A DNA stretch of 36,125 nucleotides from Planctomycetota bacterium. GTDB taxonomy: Bacteria; Planctomycetota; Planctomycetia; Pirellulales; Pirellulaceae. Shown here one piece after another: positions 1 through 7,899 of the stretch. Location of the stretch: assembly GCA_963204995.1 (NCBI GenBank), contig CAUJKL010000496.1:1-36125 (forward strand), in the 5' to 3' direction. The position numbers and the translations under genes were made by a program. Numbering within the stretch: the first letter of the stretch is position 1; each line of letters starts with the position of its first letter. The notes below the pieces were generated by a model. The model had not been told where the DNA came from. It did not search any database and saw only the letters and a program-made list of their open reading frames with translations.

Positions 1-1002
1 CAGTTCGCCCGGTGAACCATACGCCGATGCGATACGGCTGACCGTCGCTGCTAGTGGTCCGTTGTTATCGTCGGCAAGTCCGCCCGAGGCGATGAACGGA
101 TCTTCATGAGTGATGGGAACTGACTTGTCCAGCTTAGCCGCCAGGTAGTCGATCACATGTTGCCGAGCTACCAGCGGATCTTCGCCTGGCAAAACTCGGC
201 GATCGATTTCGATCACGCAGGCATCGGGCACCGTGTTCACACTGATGCCGCCGGTGATGATGCCGACACTGACGGTTGGTCCGCCAAGCAATCGATGCTG
301 CCCGAGGGTCGGCGCCACGTCGCGTGCATACTCTTCGAGATGATGCAGCACGCGAGCCATGTGATAGATCGCATTCTCGCCGAGGTGAGGGGTTGAACTG
401 TGGCAGGCGCGACCGCTGGTGTGGATTCGCCAGCGGGCGACTCCTTTGTGCGCAACGACGATGTTGAGCAGAGTAGGTTCGGCGACAATGACGGCGTCTG
501 GCTTGCGTGGCACGACTGGACATTCGCCGCGATTCCACAACGCCGCCATGTCGCTTGCTCCGCTGAAGCCATGCTCTTCGTTGACGGAGCAGGCCATGAT
601 GATCGTTGGCATTCCAGCCGGGCGATCTTCGGCTAATCGCGAGACGGCGGTTAACATCGCCGCCATTCCGCCTTTGATGTCACACGATCCGCGACCGTAG
701 ACGCGCCCGTCGCGAATGGTTGGCTCCCAAGGCGGAATCGTCATGCCATCGACGGGGACGGTGTCTTGATGAGCTTCGAAGGCGAGCAGCTGATCACTGC
801 CTTCGAGTCGGGCCATGATGTTGCTTCGTTTGGGCGCGATTTGTTGTCGCTCGAACGGAATCCCCATCCCGCGGAAGATTTCTTCGAGGCGATCTGTCAT
901 TCGATATTCGTAGAATTCGTCGCCCGTATCATCTCGTCCCATCGGATTCACACTGGGAATAGCAACGAGACTGCATAATGTTTCGACGACATCCAACGCC
1001 AT
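1..1002 (-). CDS. M20-family metallopeptidase (ArgE/DapE type), C-terminus cut by window edge
   Basis: The reading frame is open from an ATG at 1002 to the first base of the window, so 334 codons are visible and the 3' end lies outside. A GAGGAG ribosome binding site sits just upstream of the ATG. The M20 dinuclear zinc signature is complete: HQDTVP with H78 and D80, GRGSCDIKGG with the bridging D108, and the NEEHG motif with the catalytic/ligand pair E142-E143, followed by an EPT motif. Family members hydrolyse N-acyl amino acids or peptides in the cytoplasm, such as acetylornithine deacetylase or succinyl-diaminopimelate desuccinylase. The sequence alone does not settle the substrate, so no gene symbol is given. 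It is transcribed away from the nuo genes. Confidence 0.93.
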   Translation of the reverse strand, partial: MALDVVETLCSLVAIPSVNPMGRDDTGDEFYEYRMTDRLEEIFRGMGIPFERQQIAPKRSNIMARLEGSDQLLAFEAHQDTVPVDGMTIPPWEPTIRDGRVYGRGSCDIKGGMAAMLTAVSRLAEDRPAGMPTIIMACSVNEEHGFSGASDMAALWNRGECPVVPRKPDAVIVAEPTLLNIVVAHKGVARWRIHTSGRACHSSTPHLGENAIYHMARVLHHLEEYARDVAPTLGQHRLLGGPTVSVGIITGGISVNTVPDACVIEIDRRVLPGEDPLVARQHVIDYLAAKLDKSVPITHEDPFIASGGLADDNNGPLAATVSRIASAYGSPGEL

Positions 1003-1164
1003 CTTTGGCTCCTCGGAATTTGGTGCGGATATTGAGATTCTGAAGTGAGCATTGTAACGGGCTTGTCGTTGCGGTTGTGGCTGTCTTCCGGGGCGCCGAA
1101 GATTTTTATGAAGATCTCGGAGATGCAGTTGCAATTCGTACAGGTAGTAGTTAGATGTATACCC

Positions 1165-1192
1165 TACGAGGCAGGGGCATTCTTGCCTCGTA
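1165..1192. repeat. Perfect 9-bp stem-loop
   Basis: TACGAGGCA at 1165-1173 pairs exactly with TGCCTCGTA at 1184-1192, leaving a 10-base loop. It lies between the M20 gene and the nuo promoter and is one of two hairpins placed 4 bases apart. No T-run follows on either strand, so a simple intrinsic terminator is not supported. Confidence 0.7.
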
Positions 1193-1196
1193 ATAA

Positions 1197-1231
1197 GACC
1201 TCCGTAGGCACCTGCCCCGCTTACGGAGGTC
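1197..1231. repeat. Perfect 10-bp stem-loop
   Basis: GACCTCCGTA at 1197-1206 pairs exactly with TACGGAGGTC at 1222-1231. The 15-base loop is GC-rich. It stands next to the 1165-1192 hairpin. The arms contain the motifs GGAGGT/ACCTCC, which are SD-like only by chance here because no reading frame follows. Confidence 0.7.
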
Positions 1232-1326
1232 GCTTTTGTTTAACGCGAGCCAGCGGCCAGCTCGCATATTTCGTGCTTCGTCGCACGCTCGCCGTCGGCA
1301 CGTGTTCGCCGCACCTGTTAATATGT

Positions 1327-1354
1327 GCGGTAGAAGCAGTGCGGTAGAAGCAGT
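1327..1354. repeat. 14-bp tandem direct repeat, two copies
   Basis: GCGGTAGAAGCAGT occurs twice without a gap at 1327-1340 and 1341-1354. The second copy ends 3 bases before the -35 box of the proposed nuo promoter, so it could be an activator site, or it could be a neutral duplication (inference). Confidence 0.75.
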
Positions 1355-1357
1355 ACC

Positions 1358-1386
1358 TTGACCGTGTATCTGAGCAGAGATACGAT
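1358..1386 (+). promoter_or_regulatory. Predicted sigma70-type promoter of the nuo operon
   Basis: TTGACC (1358-1363), a 17-base spacer, then TACGAT (1381-1386). That is 5/6 and 4/6 matches to the sigma70 consensus at ideal spacing. It is the best promoter-like element upstream of nuoA. It predicts transcription from about 1392-1394 and a leader of about 100 nt. Confidence 0.5.
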
Positions 1387-1395
1387 GCTGCTTAA

Positions 1396-1423
1396 TTGGC
1401 CGGAGGAAACGGCTGGTTTTTTT
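1396..1423 (+). terminator. Hairpin plus T7 run in the nuo leader
   Basis: TTGGCCG (1396-1402) can pair with CGGCTGG (1410-1416), including three G-U wobbles, around loop GAGGAAA. Seven Ts follow at 1417-1423. This is the layout of an intrinsic terminator placed between the predicted promoter and nuoA. It is either a weak attenuator or the terminator of a short upstream transcript. The wobble pairs make it only moderately stable. Confidence 0.4.
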
Positions 1424-1495
1424 ATTGCCAGACATTGTGACAAGATTCACGAAGTCTTGGGCCGTCCGTAATAGTTGCCTGAAAACCAAGAGGTT

Positions 1496-1894
1496 ATGGA
1501 AAACCTTCTCGTCCCACTCCTGCTCTTCGCCGCCTGTGCGACCCTGTTGTCGGTCGGCTTATTGGCGGTCGGTAGCCTGCTAGGCCCTAAGCGATCGGGG
1601 CGAGTGAAAGAGATGCCGTACGAAAGCGGCATGGATCCCATTCACGATGCACGACGGCGTTTTGACGTCCGTTTTCATTTGGTGGCGATCGCCTTTCTGC
1701 TGTTTGACGTGGAATTGTTGTTCCTGTATCCGTGGGCGGTTGCGAACAAAAACCCTGCTGGTTTGAAAAGCATTGCGGACGCAAATCCCGATTTCAGCCC
1801 GACGGTGGTGTTCGTTGAAGTGATGGTTTTCATCGCTCTACTGACTGTCGGTCTTGCCTATGCGTGGCGGAAAGGCGTGTTTCGATGGCGATAG
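1496..1894 (+). CDS. nuoA: NADH-quinone oxidoreductase subunit A
   Basis: This small membrane subunit of complex I helps join the membrane arm to the peripheral arm near the quinone site. From the ATG at 1496 the product has 132 residues with three hydrophobic segments. The first is at the N-terminus, the second contains [14 protein letters not shown], the most conserved NuoA motif, and the third is near the C-terminus. The loop after segment 1 carries PYESGMDP, the equivalent of the quinone-side loop. An in-frame TTG at 1475 would add seven residues but has no ribosome binding site. The ATG at 1496 has AGAGG close upstream, so it is preferred. It is the first gene of the 14-gene operon and its end overlaps nuoB by 10 bases. 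Confidence 0.97.
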   Translation: MENLLVPLLLFAACATLLSVGLLAVGSLLGPKRSGRVKEMPYESGMDPIHDARRRFDVRFHLVAIAFLLFDVELLFLYPWAVANKNPAGLKSIADANPDFSPTVVFVEVMVFIALLTVGLAYAWRKGVFRWR

Positions 1895-2460
1895 AACTGC
1901 CGGAAAACGTTGTTGTCAGCAAGTTGGATTCGTTGGCCAGTTGGTGTCGGAAGAACAGCTTGTGGCCGATGCCATTCGCGACGGCTTGTTGCGGGATTGA
2001 ATTGATGGCGACCGGTGCGAGCCGCCACGATATGGCGCGCTTCGGTGCGGAAGTCTTTCGCTTTAGTCCGCGTCAGTGCGACCTGATGATCGTGGCCGGG
2101 CGAGTTGCGATGAAGATGCTGCCGGTGTTGCAGCGTATTTGGCAGCAGATGCACGAGCCGAAATGGTGTATCTCGATGGGAGCGTGTGCCTCGACGGGCG
2201 GTGTTTTCGATACCTATGCCGTTGTGCAGGGTATCGATCGTTTCATTCCTGTCGACATGTACGTTCCAGGATGTCCTCCGCGTCCCGAGCAGTTGATTCA
2301 GGCGATCATGGACTTGCAGGACAAGATTCAGGCCGAAGGTACGATCGAAGGACGCGAGTTCAATACTTTTGCTCGCCAGCAACGTAAGCGAGCGCTGATG
2401 GAATTGCCAATCATCGGCGGACGACAACTCATCATGCCGCCACGACAGGGAGTGAACTGA
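1885..2460 (+). CDS. nuoB: NADH-quinone oxidoreductase subunit B (cluster N2 protein)
   Basis: NuoB carries the terminal 4Fe-4S cluster N2, which passes electrons to quinone at the junction of the two arms of complex I. From the ATG at 1885 it has 191 residues. All four N2 ligands are visible: the tandem C35-C36 in [11 protein letters not shown]101 in GACASTGG, and C130 in [12 protein letters not shown] at 1864 is in frame and upstream, but the ATG has GGAAAGG at good spacing and gives the usual N-terminus. The start lies inside the last codons of nuoA, which points to translational coupling. The length is normal for the family. Confidence 0.98.
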   Translation: MAIELPENVVVSKLDSLASWCRKNSLWPMPFATACCGIELMATGASRHDMARFGAEVFRFSPRQCDLMIVAGRVAMKMLPVLQRIWQQMHEPKWCISMGACASTGGVFDTYAVVQGIDRFIPVDMYVPGCPPRPEQLIQAIMDLQDKIQAEGTIEGREFNTFARQQRKRALMELPIIGGRQLIMPPRQGVN

Positions 2461-2462
2461 GT

Positions 2463-2963
2463 ATGTCAACTCTGTCGGAAGTGGTAGCGGCCCTGAAGGA
2501 TCGCTTTGCGGAAGTCACTGACAGCGAGTTTCGCGGGCAAGTGCGAATCGTTGTGTCTCAGTCGTGCTGCCTCGACGCGATGACTTGCCTCAAGCTTGAA
2601 TTCGGCTTTGACATGCTGGTCGATCTCACGTGTGTCGACTATTTGAACTTTCGCGATGCCACGGATCGGTTCGGTCTGGTGTACGTGTTGGCGAACACGG
2701 ATAGCAACTTGCAATTGACCGTTCGCGTGATGTTAAACGAGCCTGACTTGACCGTCCCCTCGGTAACGCCTCTGTGGGAAGGTGCGAACTGGATGGAGCG
2801 TGAGGTCTGGGACATGTTCGGGATTCGATTCGAAGGGCATCCCGACTTGCGGCGTATCTTGTTGCCGGAGGAATTCGCAGCACATCCACTTCGCAAGGAC
2901 TATCCGCTGCAAGGTCGTGGCGAACGTCATAACTTCCCCGTGCTGACGCGAGACGAAGCATGA
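2463..2963 (+). CDS. nuoC: NADH-quinone oxidoreductase subunit C
   Basis: This is the 30-kDa-type subunit of the peripheral arm, which packs against NuoD and NuoB. It has 166 residues. The family signature is intact in the last third: EREVWDMFGIRFEGHPDLRR, followed by RKDYPLQG near the C-terminus. It starts 2 bases after the nuoB stop with GGGAG upstream. It is a separate gene and is not fused to nuoD as in enterobacteria. It ends before a spacer containing TTGGTCA heptamers. Confidence 0.97.
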   Translation: MSTLSEVVAALKDRFAEVTDSEFRGQVRIVVSQSCCLDAMTCLKLEFGFDMLVDLTCVDYLNFRDATDRFGLVYVLANTDSNLQLTVRVMLNEPDLTVPSVTPLWEGANWMEREVWDMFGIRFEGHPDLRRILLPEEFAAHPLRKDYPLQGRGERHNFPVLTRDEA

Positions 2964-2977
2964 ATAGTCGGTTGTTA

Positions 2978-3005
2978 TTGGTCATTGGTCATTCGGATTT
3001 GGTCA
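2978..3005 (+). repeat. TTGGTCA heptamer array in the nuoC-nuoD spacer
   Basis: Four consecutive 7-base units: TTGGTCA, TTGGTCA, TTCGGAT, TTGGTCA, followed by TT. The unit is the exact reverse complement (as a cyclic permutation) of the ATGACCA unit found on the other side of nuoD at 4269-4303. Confidence 0.85.
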
Positions 3006-3027
3006 TTAAAGCGAAAGCTTAAAGAAC

Positions 3028-4257
3028 ATGGCGACTACAGCTTCCTCAGTTCGACCTGACTTTGCCGCAGACGCGCGCGAAGAGGATTATCTGTGGACGC
3101 TGAATTTTGGTCCGCAGCATCCCGCGACGCATACGACGCTGCGGATCGTGCTGAAGTTGGATGGCGAGCGAGTGGTCGATGCCATTCCGGATATCGGCTA
3201 TTTGCATTCGGGCTTCGAGAAGATCGGCGAGCATCTGGATTACAACCAGTATGTGACGGTCACCGACCGCATGAACTACATCTCGCCGATGGCCAACAAC
3301 GTGGCCTGGCATCATGCGGTAGAGACGCTGTTGGGTATCGAGCTGACGCCGCGTTGCAAATACATTCGCGTGATCATCTCCGAGTTGGCTCGCATCAGCG
3401 ATCATTTGCTCTGTACGGGTGCCATGGGACTTGACACCGGCGCTTTCACTTTCTTCTTGTACGCGTTCTACCAGCGCGAGAAGATCTACGACATTTTCGA
3501 GACGCTGTGCGGGGCGAGGTTTACGAACAGCTATACCCGCGTTGGTGGTGTGATGTACGACATTACACCCTTGGCCGTGGAGAAAATCCGCACGTTCTTA
3601 AAGGATTTTCCGAAGACGATTGTCGACATGGAAAAGTTGCTCAATCGCAACCGTATCTTCGTCGATCGCATGAAAGACGTGGGAGTGCTGACGAAAGAAG
3701 AGGCGATCAATCGCAGTTGCACGGGACCGATTGCTCGGGCCAGTGGCGTGACTCGCGATGTACGAAAGGATCAACCGTATCTCGGCTACGAAGATTTTGA
3801 CTTCCAAGTCTGTTGCGCGAAGGCGGGGGATAGCTTTGCTCGCTACTACGTCCGCATGGCCGAGATGCGCGAGAGCTTGAAGATTCTTCAGCAAGCCGTC
3901 GAGAATATTCCGACCGGGCCGGCCAATATCAATGTCGGCGAACGGGCGACTTTGCCGCAGAAGCAGCAGGTTTACCAAACGATCGAAGGACTGATTACCC
4001 ACTTCGAGTTGGTGATGACGAATCGCGGTATTGAGGTTCCCTGCGAAGAGGTGTACGCCGCGACCGAGACGGCCAACGGCGAACTGGGGTTTTATATTGT
4101 TGGCGATGGTAGTGACGTCGCATATCGAGCGCGTTGTCGTCCGCCATCGTTTATTCACTTTGCCGCCTTTCCGCATTTGATTCGCGGACATACCCTGAGC
4201 GACATTGTAGCTGTCTTGGGCAGCCTGAATATTATCGCCGCCGAGCTTGATAGATAG
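3028..4257 (+). CDS. nuoD: NADH-quinone oxidoreductase subunit D
   Basis: This is the 49-kDa-type subunit that forms the quinone-binding pocket together with NuoB. It has 409 residues, the usual length for a stand-alone NuoD. The N-terminal LNFGPQHPATH motif holds the loop that contacts the quinone head group, and HSGFEKIGEHLDYNQY follows it. The C-terminal region ends with the conserved HTLSDIVAVLGSLNII and a final Asp-Arg. AAAGAA stands upstream of the ATG as a weak ribosome binding site. The gene is framed on both sides by heptamer arrays of opposite orientation, which is unusual for an operon gene. Confidence 0.98.
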   Translation: MATTASSVRPDFAADAREEDYLWTLNFGPQHPATHTTLRIVLKLDGERVVDAIPDIGYLHSGFEKIGEHLDYNQYVTVTDRMNYISPMANNVAWHHAVETLLGIELTPRCKYIRVIISELARISDHLLCTGAMGLDTGAFTFFLYAFYQREKIYDIFETLCGARFTNSYTRVGGVMYDITPLAVEKIRTFLKDFPKTIVDMEKLLNRNRIFVDRMKDVGVLTKEEAINRSCTGPIARASGVTRDVRKDQPYLGYEDFDFQVCCAKAGDSFARYYVRMAEMRESLKILQQAVENIPTGPANINVGERATLPQKQQVYQTIEGLITHFELVMTNRGIEVPCEEVYAATETANGELGFYIVGDGSDVAYRARCRPPSFIHFAAFPHLIRGHTLSDIVAVLGSLNIIAAELDR

Positions 4258-4268
4258 CATTGGCTTGA

Positions 4269-4303
4269 ATGACCAATGACCAATGACGAATGACCAATGA
4301 CCA
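4269..4303 (+). repeat. ATGACCA heptamer array in the nuoD-nuoE spacer
   Basis: Five consecutive 7-base units: ATGACCA twice, ATGACGA, then ATGACCA twice. The last unit supplies the ATG proposed as the nuoE start. Every unit contains ATG, but since 7 is not a multiple of 3 each falls in a new frame. The unit at 4276 shares the nuoE frame but meets a TGA at 4291. Confidence 0.9.
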
Positions 4304-4782
4304 ACAATGAACGCATTCTGACAGACGAGATGGTCGCCGAGATCAAGGCGTTCTTCCCTCGTTATCCTTCCAAGCAGGCGGTGACGTTGCCGGCGTTGCA
4401 TGTCGTTAATGAGCGGTTGCGTCATGTACCGTTGCAAGCGGTGGTGGAAGTGGCGGAGCTGTTGGAGTTAAGTCCTGCACAGGTGCAAGACACGCTGACG
4501 TTCTACGGATTTTTCAAGCAAGACGAGCCGCATGGTCGCGTGCGAGCATGGGTCTGCCGTTCGATCAGTTGCCATCTTCGCGGTGCGGATGAATTGCTGG
4601 AGCACATGTGTCATAAGGCCGGCGTCGAGCCCGGTGGCACAACTGCCGATGGAAAGTTGACGTTGGAGTTCGGAGAATGCCTCGGCGCTTGCGAGTACGC
4701 TCCGTGCGTGTTGGCAAACGAGACGCTGCATAAGTGTGTGACCAACGATCAAGCCGACGCGTTGATTGAATCGTTAGAGTAA
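4297..4782 (+). CDS. nuoE: NADH-quinone oxidoreductase subunit E
   Basis: This is the 24-kDa-type subunit of the NADH-oxidising module, which holds the 2Fe-2S cluster N1a next to NuoF. It has 161 residues from the ATG at 4297. The four cluster ligands are C87 and C92 (VCRSISC), and C128 and C132 (ECLGAC). The N-terminal helical region (about 1-75) is typical. This start codon is part of a heptamer repeat and has no ribosome binding site. The next in-frame ATG at 4330 (codon 12), with GACGAG upstream, is a real alternative and would still leave the whole domain. Gene order and motifs make the identity secure. Confidence 0.96.
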   Translation: MTNNERILTDEMVAEIKAFFPRYPSKQAVTLPALHVVNERLRHVPLQAVVEVAELLELSPAQVQDTLTFYGFFKQDEPHGRVRAWVCRSISCHLRGADELLEHMCHKAGVEPGGTTADGKLTLEFGECLGACEYAPCVLANETLHKCVTNDQADALIESLE

Positions 4783-4793
4783 AAGGTGCGAGT

Positions 4794-6149
4794 GTGGCCG
4801 AGTTTGAGCCAGTCTTACTAGCGAATATCCACAATGACGACAGTCATACGCTGCGCGCTTACGAGTCGTGTGGTGGCTATGCCGGCCTGAAGAAGGTGCT
4901 CGGTGGCATGTCGGCCAACGATGTCAAAGAGCTTGTGAAAGGCAGTGGGCTTCGCGGTCGAGGCGGTGCGGGTTTTCCGACTGGTCTGAAGTGGACTTTC
5001 TTGCCGAAGGATCATCCTGGCCCGATCTACTTCTGCCTGAATGCCGACGAGAGCGAGCCGGGCACGTTCAACAATCGAATCTTGATGGAAGAAGATCCTC
5101 ATCAGGTGATCGAGGGCTTGATCATCAGCTGCTTCGCGACGGCGGCCTCGACGGCCTATTTCTATATGCGTTACGAGTATCCGTTGGCCTGGAAGCGAGT
5201 TCAGGCGGCGGTGGACGAGTGCTATGCTGCCGGATATCTCGGCAAGAACATCCTCGGCAGCGGCTACTCGCTGGATATCTTTTTGCATCGCGGAGCGGCG
5301 GCCTACATCTGCGGCGAAGAGACTGGTTTGATCGAAAGTTTGGAAGGCCGACGTGCCTGGCCGCGAATCAAGCCACCGTTCCCGGCGGTGGAAGGTGCCT
5401 TTCGCAAGCCGACGGTCGTCAATAACGTCGAGACGGTTGCGTGCGTGAAACAAATTGTGGATCGAGGCGCGGATTGGTTTCGCTCGATCGGCGTTCCGCC
5501 CGATCCGAACAACCCGCGAGATCCCGGCAGCTTTGGTCCAAAGCTGTATTGTTTGAGTGGTCACGTGGAGAAACCCGGTTGCTACGAAGCTCCGCTGGGC
5601 ATCACGGTCAACGAGTTGATCGATCACTATGGCGGTGGTGTCTGGAAGGGACGTCAGGCCAAGGCGGCGATTCCCGGTGGCATCAGCATGGGATTATTGA
5701 CGGCGGACGAATTCGATTGTCCGCTCGATTTTGCGGGCCCCGGCAAGTATGACTGCTTAGGCCTCGGCACGGCTGCGGTCGTGGTGGTTGACGAAACCGT
5801 TCCCATCGTCGACTTCCTTCATAACAGCTGTCAGTTCTTTGCCCACGAGAGTTGCGGACAATGCACCCCGTGTCGTGAAGGCACTTTCTGGGCACTGAAG
5901 ATGATGAATCGGATCAAGGGCGGCCAAGGTCGTCTCAAGGATCTCGAGCTGTTGCTCGAAATTGGCGACACGATCGGCATCATTCCCGGCACTACGATCT
6001 GCGGTTTAGCCGATGGCGCCGCGTGGCCGATGAAGAACGCCATTCGCAAATTTCGCGGCGAGTTTGAAGAGTATATCAAGAGAACAAATCCGGAGGGCTA
6101 CATGGAAACAGATCCTGTGCCCATCCTGGAAATCATTGGAGCCCATTAG
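4794..6149 (+). CDS. nuoF: NADH-quinone oxidoreductase subunit F (NADH/FMN site)
   Basis: NuoF oxidises NADH, holds FMN and passes electrons to cluster N3. It has 451 residues and starts at a GTG with AAGGTG upstream, 11 bases after nuoE. The glycine-rich motif RGRGGAGFPTG at 54-64 binds the nucleotide and FMN, and the NADESEPGT motif lies at 83-91. Cluster N3 ligands are C354, C357 and C360 (ESCGQCTPC) plus C403 (TTICGLADG). The C-terminal iron-sulfur helical domain is complete. With NuoE and NuoG present, this complex I should accept NADH and not a ferredoxin-type donor (inference from subunit content). Confidence 0.98.
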   Translation: MAEFEPVLLANIHNDDSHTLRAYESCGGYAGLKKVLGGMSANDVKELVKGSGLRGRGGAGFPTGLKWTFLPKDHPGPIYFCLNADESEPGTFNNRILMEEDPHQVIEGLIISCFATAASTAYFYMRYEYPLAWKRVQAAVDECYAAGYLGKNILGSGYSLDIFLHRGAAAYICGEETGLIESLEGRRAWPRIKPPFPAVEGAFRKPTVVNNVETVACVKQIVDRGADWFRSIGVPPDPNNPRDPGSFGPKLYCLSGHVEKPGCYEAPLGITVNELIDHYGGGVWKGRQAKAAIPGGISMGLLTADEFDCPLDFAGPGKYDCLGLGTAAVVVVDETVPIVDFLHNSCQFFAHESCGQCTPCREGTFWALKMMNRIKGGQGRLKDLELLLEIGDTIGIIPGTTICGLADGAAWPMKNAIRKFRGEFEEYIKRTNPEGYMETDPVPILEIIGAH

Positions 6150-6154
6150 AATAT

Positions 6155-6279
6155 GAGATTTGTAATTTGAGATTTGTAATTTGAGATTGTGGATTGCACA
6201 GTATCGATGCGATCAAATCTCAAATCTCAGATCTCAAATCTCAAATCTCAAATCTCAAATCTCAGATTTCAGATTTCAA
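6155..6279 (+). repeat. Inverted TGAGATT / AATCTCA heptamer arrays in the nuoF-nuoG spacer
   Basis: The left arm carries TGAGATT-TGTAATT twice at 6155-6182, then a degenerate third GAGATT. The right arm is nine uninterrupted 7-base units at 6217-6279 (ATCTCAA or ATCTCAG, the last two ATTTCAG and ATTTCAA). The arms are in opposite orientation, so the 136-base spacer could fold into a long imperfect hairpin. The array ends 7 bases before the nuoG ATG, leaving no room for an ordinary ribosome binding site. Confidence 0.9.
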
Positions 6280-6285
6280 ATTATC

Positions 6286-7899
6286 ATGGCAACTGTAATC
6301 GTAGACGGACAGGAAATTGAACTTGCCGAAGGCGAACGCCTGAATGGCATTCAAGTCGCTGCGCGTGCCGGGGCTGCTGTACCGCATTATTGCTGGCATC
6401 CTGGGCTGACCGTCGTGGCCAGTTGCCGTATGTGTCTGGTCGAGACCGGTCGCCGCGATCCTGCGACAGGCGTGATCACGATGTTACCCAAGCTGGTTCC
6501 CGGCTGCCAGACACCGGCTACCGACGGAACCGTCTTCGTCACCAAGAGCGAGAAAGTCACCGCCGCTCGCGCCATGGTGGAAGAAGATTTGCTGATCCGC
6601 CATCCGGTCGATTGTCCGATCTGTGACAAGGCGGGTGAGTGCTTTCTGCAAGACTATCACTTCGAGCATGGTCGCGACGAGCGGCGGGCCGACTTAAAGC
6701 CCTTTACCAGTCGTCGCCGAGAGCTAGGTGATACGGTCACGCTGTTTGTCGATCGCTGTGTCATGTGTACGCGTTGTGTTCGCTTCACTCGTGAAATCAG
6801 CGGCGACGCCGAACTGATGGTTGTGAATCGCGGTGCTCACGAAGAGATCGATGTCTTTCCGGGCTTCCCACTCGATAACAAGATGTCTGGTAATGTCGTT
6901 GACATCTGTCCCGTTGGTGCGTTAGGTGATCGCGACTTCCTTTACAAGCAGCGTGTCTGGTTCATGGAGAGTCACGACAATGTTTGTGCGGGCTGTTCGA
7001 CGGGTTGTTCGATCAAAGTCGAAGAGAATCAAGACAAAGTCTATCGCCTGAAGCCGCGTGAGAACCCGCACGTGAACCAGTGGTGGATGTGCGATGAAGG
7101 TCGATACGGTTGGAAACATGTTCACGATCCCGCGCGGGTGACGCTGCCTCGTCGTGCCGGTAAAGAAGGCTACGAGAATGTTGAGTGGGCGACACTTCCC
7201 GCCGAGCTCGATGCCAAACTGTCGGCCAGCAAACGAGTTGCGGTCGTGCTGTCACCGCACTTGACCGTGGAAGAAGCCTATCAGTTAGCCAAATATATCC
7301 GCGGCATCGACGAGCAAGCCTTGCTGGTGCTCGGGTCGGTTCCGACCGAAGGCGAGGACGAGAGTTTCCCGAGTGGGTTTACCATTCGCGCCGAGAAATG
7401 TCCGAACCGTCGCGGTGTCGAAGAGGTGGTCGTCGGCATCGCTAAAGAGTTGGTCACGTGGGATGATTTCCTCGGTCGACTGAACGACGAGTCGTTCGAT
7501 GCGGTGTGGGTGACCGGCGGCTACAAGACTGCGTGGAACGACGAAGCGATTGCACAGCAGCTCGCTGCCGTTCCGCTGCTCATCGTTCAAGATACGTTCG
7601 CTTCACCACTGTGGGACGCCGCAACCTATCAATTGCCCGCGGCGACATTCGCGGAACGCGATGGGTCTTACGTGAATCACGCAGATCGATTGCAGTCGTT
7701 CAAGTGGGCGGTGCGGCCACCGGCGGGAGTGACAACTGAAGGACAGCTGTACTGGCGATTACGGAAATCCCAGGGCTTGTATAATTCGCGGGCCGTTCTC
7801 GATGAGTTGACTCGCGAGTTGCTCTACTTCAGTGCTGCAGCCGGAGTCGAGTGTGAGTACGGGATCGATTTGAAAGTAAATCAATTGGCTTCCGTATGA
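6286..7899 (+). CDS. nuoG: NADH-quinone oxidoreductase subunit G, short form
   Basis: NuoG is the large Fe-S subunit that relays electrons from N3 towards N6. It has 537 residues from the ATG at 6286. Ligands visible in order are N1b (C36, C47, C50, C74), N5 (H106, C110, C113, C119) and N4 (CVMCTRC plus ICPVG). A further CAGCSTGC with a later Cys in WWMCDEG matches the optional cluster N7. The molybdopterin-type region after about residue 230 is much shorter than in the 700-900-residue family members. The frame stays open upstream to 6181, but that stretch only translates heptamer repeats, so it was excluded. No SD precedes the ATG. The stop overlaps the nuoH start (ATGA). Confidence 0.96.
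   Translation: MATVIVDGQEIELAEGERLNGIQVAARAGAAVPHYCWHPGLTVVASCRMCLVETGRRDPATGVITMLPKLVPGCQTPATDGTVFVTKSEKVTAARAMVEEDLLIRHPVDCPICDKAGECFLQDYHFEHGRDERRADLKPFTSRRRELGDTVTLFVDRCVMCTRCVRFTREISGDAELMVVNRGAHEEIDVFPGFPLDNKMSGNVVDICPVGALGDRDFLYKQRVWFMESHDNVCAGCSTGCSIKVEENQDKVYRLKPRENPHVNQWWMCDEGRYGWKHVHDPARVTLPRRAGKEGYENVEWATLPAELDAKLSASKRVAVVLSPHLTVEEAYQLAKYIRGIDEQALLVLGSVPTEGEDESFPSGFTIRAEKCPNRRGVEEVVVGIAKELVTWDDFLGRLNDESFDAVWVTGGYKTAWNDEAIAQQLAAVPLLIVQDTFASPLWDAATYQLPAATFAERDGSYVNHADRLQSFKWAVRPPAGVTTEGQLYWRLRKSQGLYNSRAVLDELTRELLYFSAAAGVECEYGIDLKVNQLASV

Noticed and set aside
1151-1489. Small gene in the spacer before nuoA
   Set aside because: Open frames here have no SD and cross the hairpins, the tandem repeat and the promoter.
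3598-4437. Long minus-strand open frame of 279 codons over nuoD
   Set aside because: It is antisense to a secure nuoD with all family motifs, and its translation lacks any domain pattern. It is a codon-bias shadow.
4818-5627. Minus-strand open frame of 269 codons over nuoF
   Set aside because: It is antisense to nuoF, has no ribosome binding site and no recognisable motif.
6217-6279. CRISPR-like repeat array
   Set aside because: The heptamers are contiguous with no spacers, the unit is far too short, and no cas genes are present.
6181-6285. N-terminal extension of NuoG
   Set aside because: The added residues are a direct translation of heptamer repeats. The ATG at 6286 gives the normal ferredoxin-domain start.
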